From: DASTFY01 sp963829955
Lineage (GTDB): Bacteria; Actinomycetota; Acidimicrobiia; Acidimicrobiales; Ilumatobacteraceae
DNA: 64,000 nt
Assembly: GCA_963829955.1 (NCBI GenBank)
Contig: CAWHKS010000001.1
Span: 124,001-188,000 of the forward strand
Direction of reading: 5' to 3'
Position 1 is the stretch's first letter. Each line of letters opens with the position of its first letter. This document shows positions 36,661 to 45,513 of this stretch, piece by piece. Below the pieces are notes generated by a model that ran no database searches, was not told the DNA's origin, and worked only from the letters and a program-made list of their open reading frames with translations. Made by a program: the position numbers and the translations under genes.

Positions 36661-37065
36661 TCAGCCTTCGATCAACGCGCGGTACGCCGAAGCGTCGAGC
36701 AGGCTCTGCAGTTCAGCTTCGTTTGCGACCTCGATCACGCAGAGCCAACCGTCGCCGTACGGGTCTCCGTTCACGGTCTCCGGGTGGTCGCCGAGCGCGT
36801 CGTTGACCTCCACGATGGTGCCGCTGAGCGGCGCGAAGATGTCCGAGACCGACTTCGTCGACTCGACCTCGCCCATGCTCTCGCCAGCCTGGACGGCGGT
36901 TCCGATCCCTGGGACCTGCACGAAGACCACGTCGCCGAGCGCGTCCTGGGCGTAGTCCGTGATGCCGATCCGCACCCGCTGCCCCGTACCGCCGTCGCCG
37001 CCGCCGTCCTCGACGCTGGCCCACTCGTGATCCTTCGAGTAGCGGAGTTCGTCGGGCACGTTCAT
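36661..37065 (-). CDS. gcvH: Glycine cleavage system H-protein
   Basis: 134 aa. The lipoyl domain has the conserved attachment Lys71 in GEVESTKSVSDIFAPLSGTI, preceded by IGITDYAQDALGDVVFVQVP, with NDALGDHPETVNGDPYGDGW near the end. An insertion of Gly/Asp (GGGDGGTG) sits in the first hairpin. I use ATG 37065 (MNVPDELRYSKDHEW). It carries the aminomethyl intermediate between GcvP and GcvT. It lies upstream of the FHA gene on the same strand, 10 nt apart, consistent with an operon. Confidence 0.94.
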   Translation of the reverse strand: MNVPDELRYSKDHEWASVEDGGGDGGTGQRVRIGITDYAQDALGDVVFVQVPGIGTAVQAGESMGEVESTKSVSDIFAPLSGTIVEVNDALGDHPETVNGDPYGDGWLCVIEVANEAELQSLLDASAYRALIEG

Positions 37066-37093
37066 CCGCTGGAACTTAGTCCTGCGGCGTCCG

Positions 37094-39577
37094 TCATCGA
37101 ACCAAGCGGCGGATGCGCCGGGCGTAGTCCTTCGACAGCGCGCGGGCTCCTGCGGCCGTGCCTGCCTCGGCCCAGAGGTGGGTGACGGGCTCGGCGGGAT
37201 CGGGCAGCGCCAGCGCCCACTCGAGCCCGTTGCCGACCTTGACGCCGTCAACCAGGACGAGCTCGCCCTCGGCCCGCTCCAGCAGGCTGCGCATGACCAG
37301 GCCCTTCTGCTCCCAGGGGGTGGCGACGGCCTCGTGGATCATGTGAACGGCCGGGAGGCCGCGGCGCACCTCTGCCAATTGGCGACCGCTTCGAGCCAGC
37401 AGGTCGAGCATCTTCACCAGGGCGGCCGCGGCGTCGAACGCGGGAAGGAAGCCCGGGAGGATGTACCCGCCCTCACCGTCGGCTGCGAATCCCACCCCGG
37501 GCTGGGTCGCCGCCTCCATCAACGCAGGCGTGGACACCTTGGTGTGCTGGACGGTCACGCCGTAGCCGGCGGCGATGCGTGCGGCGTGGCCGGTCATGTT
37601 GACCGGGAGCGCGATGCGGTCGCCCAGCAGGTGGTCGCAGATGAGCTCCACGAAGCAGAGGGTCGCCTCCGTGTGGGTGAGCACGTCGCCCTCGTCATCG
37701 ATCAGGGTGAGGCGCTCGGCCGCGGGGTCGAACACCGCGCCGAGGTGGGCACCCGACGCCCGGACCAAGTCGGCCACCCGGCGGGTCGATGCTGCCATGT
37801 CGAACGAGAGGCGACCGATCGTCGAGGAGTACGGGTTCACCGCCAGCACGTCGGCCCGCAGTTTCGTGAGGACGCTGGCCATGGCCAGCGAGGCCGACCC
37901 GTAGCCATAGTCGATGACCAGCTTGAACTGGCGCTCCGCGATCTGCCCGGGTTCGACGATCTCAGCCAGCTCGACGGTGTAGTCCTCGACGGCGCGATGC
38001 GGGAACGAGATGTCGCCGATCTCCTCCGGGAGCGCCCTCCGGTGGTCCTCCCGTTGGAACGACCGCTCGATGCGACGCTGCGCATCCTCGTGGATGTCCA
38101 TGCCGGTGCTGTCGTAGAAGTGGATGGACACGCTGGAGGGGTCGTCGTTGCGGAGGCGGACGGTGAGCCCGCCGACGGCCTTGGGCGACTTGACCAGGAA
38201 GCGGGTGACCGGGGTGGATGCCACCTCCAGGTCGAGCACGTGGATCCCGGCCGCGTTGAGCCCGGCCATGAGCGCCCGCTTCAGCATGCGGGCCGAGCGG
38301 CTCGAGTCGCGCGACGTCACGACGGTCTCGCCCTTGCGGAGGCTGGTGCCGTAGGCCAGCGCCAGCTTGACGGCCAATTCGGGGGTGATGTCGACGTTGG
38401 CCAGGCCGTCGACGCCGTCCCTCCCGAACAGGGACGAGGCCCCCCGGCTCTCCCACACGATGGAAGAGTTGACGACGGCTCCGTCCTCGACGGTCTTGAA
38501 CGGGTACACCTTGACGTCGGGACCGAACGTGGCGTTGTGGCCGACCTGGACCTCGTCGCCGATCACGACGCCCTCGTCGGCGCGCACGTGGGACCGCAGG
38601 TTGGCGCTCTTCCCCACCACCGCGCCGCGCAGGCGGCTACCGGGCCCGACATACACGCTGTCGAGCAGCACGCACCGGTCGAGTTGCACGTTGGCCAGGA
38701 CCCGGCAGTGGGCGCCGAGCACGCTGTACGCCCCCAGCCGAGTGCCCGACTCGATGGTGCAGTCAGGACCGATGAAGGCCGGGCCGACCGTCTCCACGTC
38801 GGGCGCGATCTCGGTCCCCTCGCCCACCCAGACGCCGTCGGCCACCTGGAACCCGGGGATGTCGAGCTGCACCACCTGGTCCAGCGCGTCCTTGTGCACG
38901 CGCAGGTAGGCGTCGAGAGCACCGACGTCCTCCCAGTACCCCTGGGTCACAGCGCCGAAGAGCGGTCGGCCCTCGCGGAGGAGCTCCGGGAACACCTCAG
39001 CCGAGAAGTCGACCGGTCGCGCTGGGTCGATCAACTCGAAGATGTCCGGCTCGAGGACGTAGATGCCCGTGTTGATCGTGTCGCTGAATACCTGGCCCCA
39101 GGTCGGCTTCTCCAGGAACCGGTCGATCGAGCCGTCCTCGCGCGTGATCACGATGCCGAATTCGAGCGGCCGGTCGACCGGTGTCAGGCCGATCGTGGCC
39201 AGCGCCTCGTGCTCGCCGTGGAAGGCGATGATGCGGGAAAGGTCGATGTCCGTCACCACGTCGCCGGACAACACGATGAAGCGCTCGGTCAGCAGGTCCG
39301 CGGCGTTGCGGACCGAGCCCGCCGTCCCGAGCGGTGCGGGCTCGTCCACGTAGGTCAGCTCGACCCCGAACTCCGAGCCGTCGCCGAAGAAGTCCCGGAT
39401 GGCGTTGGCCATGAACGAGACGGTGACGACCACGTCCGTGATGCCGTGCCGCCGCACCAGGTTCAGGACGTGCTCCATCATCGGTCGCCCGGCGACGGTC
39501 AGGAGCGGCTTGGGCATGTTGGACGTGAGCGGCCGGAGCCGGGCGCCCTCGCCCCCGGCCATGATCACGGCCTTCAC
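37094..39577 (-). CDS. Nucleotidyltransferase / phosphomannomutase-like fusion (mannose-1-phosphate guanylyltransferase type)
   Basis: 827 aa. Domain order: nucleotidyltransferase (1 to about 235; MAGGEGARLRPLTSNMPKPL, SGDVVTDIDL, YWEDVGALDAYL), a left-handed beta-helix of hexapeptide repeats (about 250-370), and a phosphomannomutase-like C-terminal half (about 375-827; RDSSRSARMLKRALMAGLNA, YGYGSASLAMASVL, LIDDEGDVLTHTE). The catalytic TASHNP serine loop of mutases is replaced by VRLRNDDP in the matching place, so the mutase half may be inactive. Product is probably a GDP- or other NDP-sugar for cell-surface glycans. GTG start overlaps the pgsA stop (GTGA). Confidence 0.85.
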   Translation of the reverse strand: MKAVIMAGGEGARLRPLTSNMPKPLLTVAGRPMMEHVLNLVRRHGITDVVVTVSFMANAIRDFFGDGSEFGVELTYVDEPAPLGTAGSVRNAADLLTERFIVLSGDVVTDIDLSRIIAFHGEHEALATIGLTPVDRPLEFGIVITREDGSIDRFLEKPTWGQVFSDTINTGIYVLEPDIFELIDPARPVDFSAEVFPELLREGRPLFGAVTQGYWEDVGALDAYLRVHKDALDQVVQLDIPGFQVADGVWVGEGTEIAPDVETVGPAFIGPDCTIESGTRLGAYSVLGAHCRVLANVQLDRCVLLDSVYVGPGSRLRGAVVGKSANLRSHVRADEGVVIGDEVQVGHNATFGPDVKVYPFKTVEDGAVVNSSIVWESRGASSLFGRDGVDGLANVDITPELAVKLALAYGTSLRKGETVVTSRDSSRSARMLKRALMAGLNAAGIHVLDLEVASTPVTRFLVKSPKAVGGLTVRLRNDDPSSVSIHFYDSTGMDIHEDAQRRIERSFQREDHRRALPEEIGDISFPHRAVEDYTVELAEIVEPGQIAERQFKLVIDYGYGSASLAMASVLTKLRADVLAVNPYSSTIGRLSFDMAASTRRVADLVRASGAHLGAVFDPAAERLTLIDDEGDVLTHTEATLCFVELICDHLLGDRIALPVNMTGHAARIAAGYGVTVQHTKVSTPALMEAATQPGVGFAADGEGGYILPGFLPAFDAAAALVKMLDLLARSGRQLAEVRRGLPAVHMIHEAVATPWEQKGLVMRSLLERAEGELVLVDGVKVGNGLEWALALPDPAEPVTHLWAEAGTAAGARALSKDYARRIRRLVR

Positions 39578-40236
39578 AACTGGGTCTCCACCTCCGCCGA
39601 CCCCTGCGACGACCCCTGCGACGACCCCTGCGACGACGCGGCCCGTTCGGCCCGGCCGAGGGCCAGGTTGCGGCGCATGACGGGGAGGTACGTGAACGCG
39701 GCGTAGTAGCTGAGCACGAGTCCGGGTACGCCGAATCCCCAGCCGACCACGCGCCAGAAGTCGGCCGTCGCGATGCCGGACTCGCTGGCCAGGAAGGACG
39801 GGAACGAGACCATCAGCGCCAGGGTGCCCGCCTTGCCCCACCAGGACACGTCGACCCGCTTCATGCCGAGGGCGGTGAGGATGACCATGGCCGCCCCGAC
39901 GACGACCTCCCTCGCGAGGACCAGCAACGAGAACCACAGCGGTGCTGCCCCGTCGATCATGATGCCGCCGACGCCGACGATGAACAGCAGGCGGTCGGCG
40001 GTGGGATCGAGCACCTTGCCCAACTCGCTCACCTGGTGGAAGCGGCGCGCGATGTAGCCGTCGACGAAGTCCGTGATCCCGAGGACCGCGAGCAGCACCG
40101 CCGCGGCCAAGCGGTCCTCCTGGACGAACAGCAGCCACAGGAAGACCGGCAGGCAGGCCAGCCGAACGAAGGTGATGACGTTCGGGAGCGTCAGGACGCG
40201 GCTCGTCTCGACGTCAGGCTCTACCCGGAGGGCCAC
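39574..40236 (-). CDS. pgsA: CDP-alcohol phosphatidyltransferase (PgsA-type)
   Basis: 220 aa with several membrane helices. The CDP-alcohol phosphotransferase motif DGx2ARx8Gx3Dx3D is complete: DGYIARRFHQVSELGKVLDP followed by TADR. The short length and LPNVITFVRLACLPVFLWLL start fit phosphatidylglycerophosphate synthase or the related cardiolipin/PI-phosphate synthases. The C-terminal tail carries SSQG repeats coded by a 12-bp tandem repeat (39601-39636). GTG start at 40236. Overlaps the next gene in an operon. In mycobacteria pgsA2 also lies near this locus. Confidence 0.85.
   Translation of the reverse strand: MALRVEPDVETSRVLTLPNVITFVRLACLPVFLWLLFVQEDRLAAAVLLAVLGITDFVDGYIARRFHQVSELGKVLDPTADRLLFIVGVGGIMIDGAAPLWFSLLVLAREVVVGAAMVILTALGMKRVDVSWWGKAGTLALMVSFPSFLASESGIATADFWRVVGWGFGVPGLVLSYYAAFTYLPVMRRNLALGRAERAASSQGSSQGSSQGSAEVETQL
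39601..39636 (+). repeat. Three perfect 12-bp tandem repeats in the 3' end of pgsA
   Basis: The unit CCCCTGCGACGA occurs three times without change (36 bp). It is in frame and encodes a Ser-Gln-Gly-Ser tail in the cytoplasmic C-terminus of the PgsA-like protein. Slippage would change tail length by 4 aa without a frameshift. Confidence 0.9.
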
Positions 40237-40293
40237 CCGGGGAGCGTACCGGCCTGCCCCAGCCTGCCGATCGCCGGTGTCAGGATGAGCCGC

Positions 40294-40710
40294 ATGGCCA
40301 CGCTGTTCACCCGCATCATCGACGGCGAGATCCCGGGAACCTTCGTGTGGGAGGACGACCGGTGCGTCGCCTTCCTCTCGATCAATCCGCTCACCCCTGG
40401 GCACACGCTGGTCGTGCCCCGCGAGGAGGTCGACCACTGGATCGACCTGCCGGACGACCTGGCTCAGCACCTCATGTCCGTGGCCCGCACCATCGGCCGG
40501 GCACAGCAGCAGGCCTTCGTGAGCGAGCGGGTGGCAGTGATCATCGCCGGCTACGAGATCCCCCACACCCACCTGCATGTGTTCCCCACCACCCACATGG
40601 GCCAGCTGAACTTCGCCAACGCCGCGGCCTCTGTCAGCGGTGAGGAGCTGGACGACGCCGCGGGCCGCATCCGAAGCGCTCTGGCCGGCGGGGGCGCGGC
40701 GCCGCAGTAG
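40294..40710 (+). CDS. HIT-family hydrolase (histidine triad)
   Basis: 138 aa. The His-triad motif HTHLHVFPTT (HxHxHxx) is complete, preceded by the family opening ATLFTRIIDGEIPGTFVWED and LSINPLTPGHTLVVPREEVD. It should hydrolyse nucleoside phosphoramidates or dinucleoside polyphosphates. The second ATG (40294) is used because CAGG lies 9 nt upstream of it, whereas it abuts the first ATG at 40285. Divergent from pgsA. The stop codon region contains the TAGCTT box of the next gene. Confidence 0.9.
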   Translation: MATLFTRIIDGEIPGTFVWEDDRCVAFLSINPLTPGHTLVVPREEVDHWIDLPDDLAQHLMSVARTIGRAQQQAFVSERVAVIIAGYEIPHTHLHVFPTTHMGQLNFANAAASVSGEELDDAAGRIRSALAGGGAAPQ

Positions 40711-40721
40711 CTTCCCGCTCC

Positions 40722-41408
40722 ATGGGTGAGATGGTGGAGTTCGCGAGCAACGGCAACACGGCTTCGGGGTATCTGGTGAGACCGGCACGCGGAGGCCCGG
40801 GTGTCCTCGTCATCCAGGAGTGGTGGGGCCTCGACTCCTCCCTCGAGGAGGTGACGGACAGGCTCGGCTCGGCCGGCTTCGTCGCCCTGGCTCCCGACCT
40901 GTACCACGGGGAGTTGGCCGGACACGACGAGATGGACAAGGCGGCCCAGCTCATGCAGAGCATGCCACCCGACCGCGCCGCGAGAGACATGAGCGGAGCG
41001 GTGGACTTCCTGGCCGGCCACGAGGCCGTCCACGGCAACGGCATCGGCGTGGTCGGGTTCTGCATGGGCGGGATGCTCGCGTGGCTGATCGCCGCCAACC
41101 GCCCAGACCAGGTCCGGGCGATCGTCCCCTTCTACGGCTTCCCGCAGGGCGACATGGAGCCCGACTGGTCGAGCTTCGAGGCCAGGGCGAGGGCCCACCT
41201 GGCCGAGAACGACGACTTCTTCCCCCCGGACGCCGGCAACGCGCTCGGCGCGAAGCTGCAGGCGATGGGCAAGGACGTGACAGTGACCGTGCACCCCGGC
41301 ACGGGCCATGCGTTCATGGCGCCTCACAATGCGCTGGGCACTCGTGACGAGGCCAAGGCCGAGGAGATCTGGCCCCAGGTGATCGACTTCCTCCACGAGG
41401 CCCTGTAG
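40722..41408 (+). CDS. Dienelactone hydrolase family protein
   Basis: 228 aa alpha/beta hydrolase. GVLVIQEWWGLDSSLEEVTD is the family start (Glu of the active-site network), the nucleophile is Cys in VVGFCMGGMLAWL, an Asp or Glu in ENDDFFPP and a His in HPGTGHAFMAP complete the Cys-Asp-His triad. Hydrolysis of a lactone or ester in aromatic or other carbon catabolism is likely, but there are no ring-cleavage genes next to it. ATG at 40722 with TAGCTT (40708-40713) 8 nt upstream, likely leaderless. Confidence 0.87.
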   Translation: MGEMVEFASNGNTASGYLVRPARGGPGVLVIQEWWGLDSSLEEVTDRLGSAGFVALAPDLYHGELAGHDEMDKAAQLMQSMPPDRAARDMSGAVDFLAGHEAVHGNGIGVVGFCMGGMLAWLIAANRPDQVRAIVPFYGFPQGDMEPDWSSFEARARAHLAENDDFFPPDAGNALGAKLQAMGKDVTVTVHPGTGHAFMAPHNALGTRDEAKAEEIWPQVIDFLHEAL

Positions 41409-41445
41409 CCGGGCTCGCGGTCCCCGGCCGGCGGCGCCGCTCAGG

Positions 41446-43392
41446 TCAGGCGAAGCGGGCCTCGGCGCGGTCGAGCGCGCCCTGGGCCTCGAGCCACTGG
41501 TCCATGAGGGAGCCGGCACGCTCTTTCGCGTCGTCGTGGGCACTGACCAGGAGCTTGACCTGCTCGCCGTCCTGGTAGAGATCTGGATCGGCCAGGCGGC
41601 GCTGGAGCTCCGCCACGTCGTGCTCCGCCCGCCCCAGGTCGCGCTCCAGCCGCTCGACCTTGCGGCGCAGCTCGCGCGTGGCCGCCGACCGGGCCTGGCG
41701 GCGCTCGGCCTCGGTGCGCTTCCCCGCTGCCCGGGACCGCCCCGGATGCCCCGGCCCCTGGTCCGCACGGGCGGGCGTCGTGGGCGGTGGCGCGGCGTGG
41801 GGTGAGAGCACGGCCTCGTCGACGCCTGGGTGGAAGCGCGCCGTGCCGTCCCGTACGGCCACCAGCGAGGTGGCGACCTCGCGGATGAGGTAACGGTCGT
41901 GGGTGACGAGGACGATCGTGCCCGGGTAGGCGTCCAGCGCATCCTCCAGGACATCGCAGCTGGGCAGGTCCAAGTGGTTGGTGGGCTCGTCCAGCACGAG
42001 CAGGTTGACCGGGTTGAGCATGACCTTGGCCAGCGCCAGGCGCGTCTGCTCACCGCCGGAGAGCGCTCCGACCTTCTGGTCGGCGGCGTCGCCCGACAGC
42101 CCGAACGAGCCGAGGACGGTCCGCAGGTTGCGGTCCCGCTGGGCCGAGCCGGCCGCGGCCTGGATCTCCTGCAGCGCGGTCCGCTCGAGGTCCAGGGCCT
42201 CCACCTGGTGCTGCGCGAAGTAGGCCACGTCAACGTTGGCACCGATCGTGCACGTTCCCGTCATCGGGGCCAGGTCGCCCAGGAGCAGGCGAACCAGGGT
42301 GGTCTTGCCCGCGCCGTTCGGGCCCACGAACGCCAGCTTCTCGCCCCGCTCCAGGGCGAAGCTGACGCCGGTCAGCACGGCCTCGCCGTCGTAGCCGACG
42401 GTCACGTCGTCCAGCTCGGCCACCACCCGCGATGACCGGCGGGGCGGCGGGAAGCCGAAGCGGGCCACCTTGGCGCGGTGGTCCGGCACCTCGATGCGCT
42501 CCAGCTTCTCGAGGGTCTTGATGCGGCTCTGGACCTGGCGGGCCTTGGTCGCCTTGTAGCGGAAGCGGTCGATGAACCGCTCGACGTGCGCGACCTCCCG
42601 GGCCTGCCGGGCCGCGGCGGCGCGGGCGCTGGCCAGCCGCTCCTCCCGCTGCACGACGAACTCGGCGAACCCACCCACGTACTCGGTCGCCGTCCCGGCG
42701 GCCAGCTCGATGACGCGCTCGGCCACGGCGTCGATGAAGTCACGGTCGTGGCTCACGAAGAGGATGGCGCCCGGATACGAGGCCAGCGTGTCCTCGAGCC
42801 ACGTCACGCTGTCCGTGTCGAGGTGGTTGGTGGGCTCGTCCAGGATGAGCGTGTCGGGCTGGGCCAGCAGGAGGCGCCCCAGGGCGGCGCGCATACGCCA
42901 CCCACCGGACATCTCGACCAGCGGGCGGGCGGCATCCGTCGGGGCGAAGCCCAGCCCGGCCAGCACCCGGTGGGCGTCCGCCTCCACCGCATAGCCACCG
43001 AGGGATTCGAAGCGGCTCTGCGCCTCTCCGTAGGCGGCGAGCGCCCGGTCGTGCTCGGGGCCTGATGTGGCGGCGATCTCGTCGTGCAGCCGGACGAGCT
43101 GCCGCTCGAGCCGCTGGATCTCCGGACGCCCAGCCAGGACCTCGTCGAGCACGGACCCGTCGCCCCACTCGGTGATCTCCTGGGGGAGGTAGCCGATGGT
43201 CTCGTCCTTGGGCCTGTGCACCTCGCCCGCGTCGGCCTCGGTCATGCCGAGGACGATCTCCAGCAGCGTCGTCTTGCCGGCGCCGTTGCCCCCGACCAGC
43301 GCGATGCGCCGCCCGGGCGAGAGCTGGAACGTCACGTCGCGGAACAGCACCCGCGCGCCGTAGCTCTTCGCGAGCCCCGAGATCGTGATCAT
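41446..43392 (-). CDS. ABC-F family ATPase (ribosome-associated, Uup/EttA-type)
   Basis: 648 aa with two ABC domains and no membrane segments. Walker A motifs GGNGAGKTT and GPNGAGKTT, signatures LVEMSGGWRMRAALGRLLL and GALSGGEQTRLALAKVML, and two DEPTNHLD Walker B/ABC-F signatures. The inter-domain linker (about 235-310) is Arg/Lys-rich (RFIDRFRYKATKARQVQSRI). The C-terminal 90 residues form a Uup-like coiled coil (GKRTEAERRQARSAATRELR). Such proteins act on the ribosome in translation; antibiotic protection is a minority role and cannot be inferred here. Confidence 0.93.
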   Translation of the reverse strand: MITISGLAKSYGARVLFRDVTFQLSPGRRIALVGGNGAGKTTLLEIVLGMTEADAGEVHRPKDETIGYLPQEITEWGDGSVLDEVLAGRPEIQRLERQLVRLHDEIAATSGPEHDRALAAYGEAQSRFESLGGYAVEADAHRVLAGLGFAPTDAARPLVEMSGGWRMRAALGRLLLAQPDTLILDEPTNHLDTDSVTWLEDTLASYPGAILFVSHDRDFIDAVAERVIELAAGTATEYVGGFAEFVVQREERLASARAAAARQAREVAHVERFIDRFRYKATKARQVQSRIKTLEKLERIEVPDHRAKVARFGFPPPRRSSRVVAELDDVTVGYDGEAVLTGVSFALERGEKLAFVGPNGAGKTTLVRLLLGDLAPMTGTCTIGANVDVAYFAQHQVEALDLERTALQEIQAAAGSAQRDRNLRTVLGSFGLSGDAADQKVGALSGGEQTRLALAKVMLNPVNLLVLDEPTNHLDLPSCDVLEDALDAYPGTIVLVTHDRYLIREVATSLVAVRDGTARFHPGVDEAVLSPHAAPPPTTPARADQGPGHPGRSRAAGKRTEAERRQARSAATRELRRKVERLERDLGRAEHDVAELQRRLADPDLYQDGEQVKLLVSAHDDAKERAGSLMDQWLEAQGALDRAEARFA

Positions 43393-43407
43393 CGTGACCT
43401 CATGACG

Positions 43408-44124
43408 TCACGTCCCGAACAGGGTCCCCGCCTCGGGATCGATCGGCTCCAGGAGGTGGGCGTCGTTGTTGGAGACCTTGTTCACGTCGGTCGAGATCGG
43501 GTGCATCGTCAACAACTCGTTCGGAGCCGGGATCAACAGCTTCTGAAGAGACTCGAGGTCGTCGTTCCCGGTATCGAGCCACGTCGGCCAGGTCGACGCG
43601 GGCAGGATGACCGGCATCCGGTCGTGGATCTTGGCCATGGTGTCGTTGGCTTGGGTGGTGACGACGGTGCAGCTGTGCAACCAGGGCGCGTCCGCGCCGG
43701 CGGCCTTGTCCCGCCACATCGACCACAGCCCGGCGACGGCGAGCGGCTCGCCATCTACCCGATGGATGAAGTAGGGCTGCTTGGCCTTGCGATCGGCCAC
43801 GGCGTGCCACTCGTAGAACCCGTCCATCGGGATCAGGCAGCGATGCTTGCGGAAGTCGCCCTTGAAGGCACCCTTGCTGGCTACGGTCTCGGCGCGGGCG
43901 TTGATCATCTTCTGACCGATCTTCACGTCCTTGGCCCACACCGGGATCAGACCCCAGTGGAAGACCTGAAGCTGGCGGCTGCCGTCCGCTCCCTCGACGA
44001 TGGCGTAGACGTCCGTCGTGGGCGCGACGTTGTAGCTGGGTCCGAGTTCCGTCTCGGGCGCCGCGGTGTCGAAGTAAGCGGCGATCTGCTCGGGGTTGGA
44101 CGCCGAGACGAAGCGGCCGCACAT
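43408..44124 (-). CDS. SRAP (YedK/HMCES) abasic-site protein
   Basis: 238 aa. Starts MCGRF: Cys2 is the residue that cross-links to abasic sites in single-stranded DNA. Other conserved residues are present: YNVAPTTDVYAI, HWGLIPVWAKD, MINARAET (Asn), MDGFYEWH (catalytic Glu) and HDRMPVIL (His). The start at 44124 is forced by Cys2. Known role: covalent shielding of abasic sites during replication. It lies 10 nt downstream of the acetyltransferase-like gene on the same strand. Confidence 0.94.
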   Translation of the reverse strand: MCGRFVSASNPEQIAAYFDTAAPETELGPSYNVAPTTDVYAIVEGADGSRQLQVFHWGLIPVWAKDVKIGQKMINARAETVASKGAFKGDFRKHRCLIPMDGFYEWHAVADRKAKQPYFIHRVDGEPLAVAGLWSMWRDKAAGADAPWLHSCTVVTTQANDTMAKIHDRMPVILPASTWPTWLDTGNDDLESLQKLLIPAPNELLTMHPISTDVNKVSNNDAHLLEPIDPEAGTLFGT

Positions 44125-44134
44125 GCGGTGCAGC

Positions 44135-44986
44135 CTAGGAGTCGGCCGGTGAACCGTCGGGCCAGCGGCGCAGCAGCGCGACCTCCTCACCGTCGTCGAT
44201 CTCGCCAGTCGCCTCGAACCCGAAGCTCCGGTAGAAGGGCGCCGGGCCGCCGACCTCCTGGCTCCAACTGGTGCTGAGGCGGCGGGGCCCGCCCTGCTCG
44301 TCGATGTGCCCGCAAACCAGGCCGAGGACCTGCGTGCCGTAGCCCCTGCGCTGGTGCTGGGCGGCGATCATCAGGCGCCACAGGTACCACCCGTGGTACA
44401 GCGGGTAGTACTTGTGAGCAGGGTCGTCGAAGTTGGCGAGCATTACGAAGCCGACGCAGACGTCACCGTCGTACACCGCCCGGAACCAGCCCCGCGGCAC
44501 ACAGACCGACCCCTCCGCGATCGAGGTGGCGTTGTCGGCGACGTACTCCTCCTGGTGCGGCGCGACACGGAGGCGGAGCACGTCCGAGATGTTGTCGTCG
44601 TCGATCTCGACCAGGCGCACCTGTCCGGTCGGCCCCGGGCGCTCGTCCAGCTCTTCGGGAGCGGTATCCGGATCGGTCCAGCCCGACCGCTCGAGCCGGG
44701 CCGGCCCGAGATCCCAGTCGAGGACGATGCCCGACCCGTTCGTGCCGTCCGCACCGACGACGCGGCCGTTGACCTTGGCTCCCGTGGCCGTGCCATCCTC
44801 CTGCAGCACCGACACCCCCAGCCGGAGCTCGTCGCCCGACCGTGTGCCCACGACGTACCCCTTCTGGATGCCCGCGCCGCTGCAGACGCCCCAGATCTCG
44901 CCGCGCCACTCGTTGACGTTGAACGTCAGGTCGCGCTCGGGATCCGGGCCGCTGCGGAACTGCTGGCGGTCGAGGGTCGGCTCCAT
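44135..44986 (-). CDS. GNAT acetyltransferase with extra N-terminal domain
   Basis: 283 aa from ATG 44986. The C-terminal GNAT domain (about 140-283) shows WYLWRLMIAAQHQRRGYGTQ (acetyl-CoA loop QRRGYG) and FYRSFGFEATGEIDDGEEVA. The N-terminal 130 residues (NEWRGEIWGVCSGAGIQKGY, then DELRLGVSVLQED) form a beta-rich domain I do not recognise. A GTG at 45061 would overlap the thioesterase stop (GTGA) and add 25 basic, poorly conserved-looking residues, so the start is open. Substrate unknown. Confidence 0.75.
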   Translation of the reverse strand: MEPTLDRQQFRSGPDPERDLTFNVNEWRGEIWGVCSGAGIQKGYVVGTRSGDELRLGVSVLQEDGTATGAKVNGRVVGADGTNGSGIVLDWDLGPARLERSGWTDPDTAPEELDERPGPTGQVRLVEIDDDNISDVLRLRVAPHQEEYVADNATSIAEGSVCVPRGWFRAVYDGDVCVGFVMLANFDDPAHKYYPLYHGWYLWRLMIAAQHQRRGYGTQVLGLVCGHIDEQGGPRRLSTSWSQEVGGPAPFYRSFGFEATGEIDDGEEVALLRRWPDGSPADS

Positions 44987-45057
44987 GTGGACACTGTGCT
45001 CCGCGCGCGGCGCTCGCGTTCCCTGAATTCCAGGGGATCGGCGCCGCCGCGGCGCGC

Positions 45058-45486
45058 TCACGAACGGGGACGGAGCACGATCTGCGTCTGGGTGACCTTC
45101 GCCGCCAACTCGCCGTCGTCACAGCGGACCTCGGTCTCGACGACGATGGTCGTCGAACCGACGTGCAGGGGCCTCGCCGTGGCCACCGCCGTTCCCCGCG
45201 CCACGCCGCCGAAGAAGTTGGTCTTCGACTCGATGGTCGACGTCCCGGTGGCTCCCTCGGGGAGGTTGCCGAACGCGCACGCCGCTCCGGCCGAGTCGGC
45301 GAGAGCCATCAGCGCTCCGCCGTGGAGTCGCCCGCCGGCCGTGCACAGGTCCGCACGCCACGGCAGCGCCAGGCGAACGTTGCCGGGGTCCAGCCCCAAC
45401 GCCTCGACGCCCAGCAGCGCGCACAGCGGCATCTGCTGGTGGATGAAGGTGGTCAACTCACTGGTGGAGCGTTCGGTGCCGGCCAT
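45058..45486 (-). CDS. PaaI-type hotdog-fold thioesterase
   Basis: 142 aa. The hotdog signature is in LCTAGGRLHGGALMALADSA, with HGG as the usual substrate-binding turn, followed by SKTNFFGGVARGTAVATARP and VETEVRCDDGELAAKVTQTQ. It should hydrolyse acyl- or aryl-CoA thioesters. The frame ends with TGA at 45058-45060, which overlaps a GTG that could start the acetyltransferase. It lies 27 nt downstream of the serine hydrolase gene on the same strand. Confidence 0.85.
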   Translation of the reverse strand: MAGTERSTSELTTFIHQQMPLCALLGVEALGLDPGNVRLALPWRADLCTAGGRLHGGALMALADSAGAACAFGNLPEGATGTSTIESKTNFFGGVARGTAVATARPLHVGSTTIVVETEVRCDDGELAAKVTQTQIVLRPRS

Positions 45487-45513
45487 CCCTGAAGCATGGC
45501 CGCCCGCCGCCGC

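Noticed and set aside
37178..39706. An 842-codon open frame antisense to the nucleotidyltransferase/mutase fusion
   Set aside because: Long antisense frames are expected in high-GC coding DNA. Its translation is rich in Gly/Arg/His/Val without any domain, while the other strand has complete motifs.
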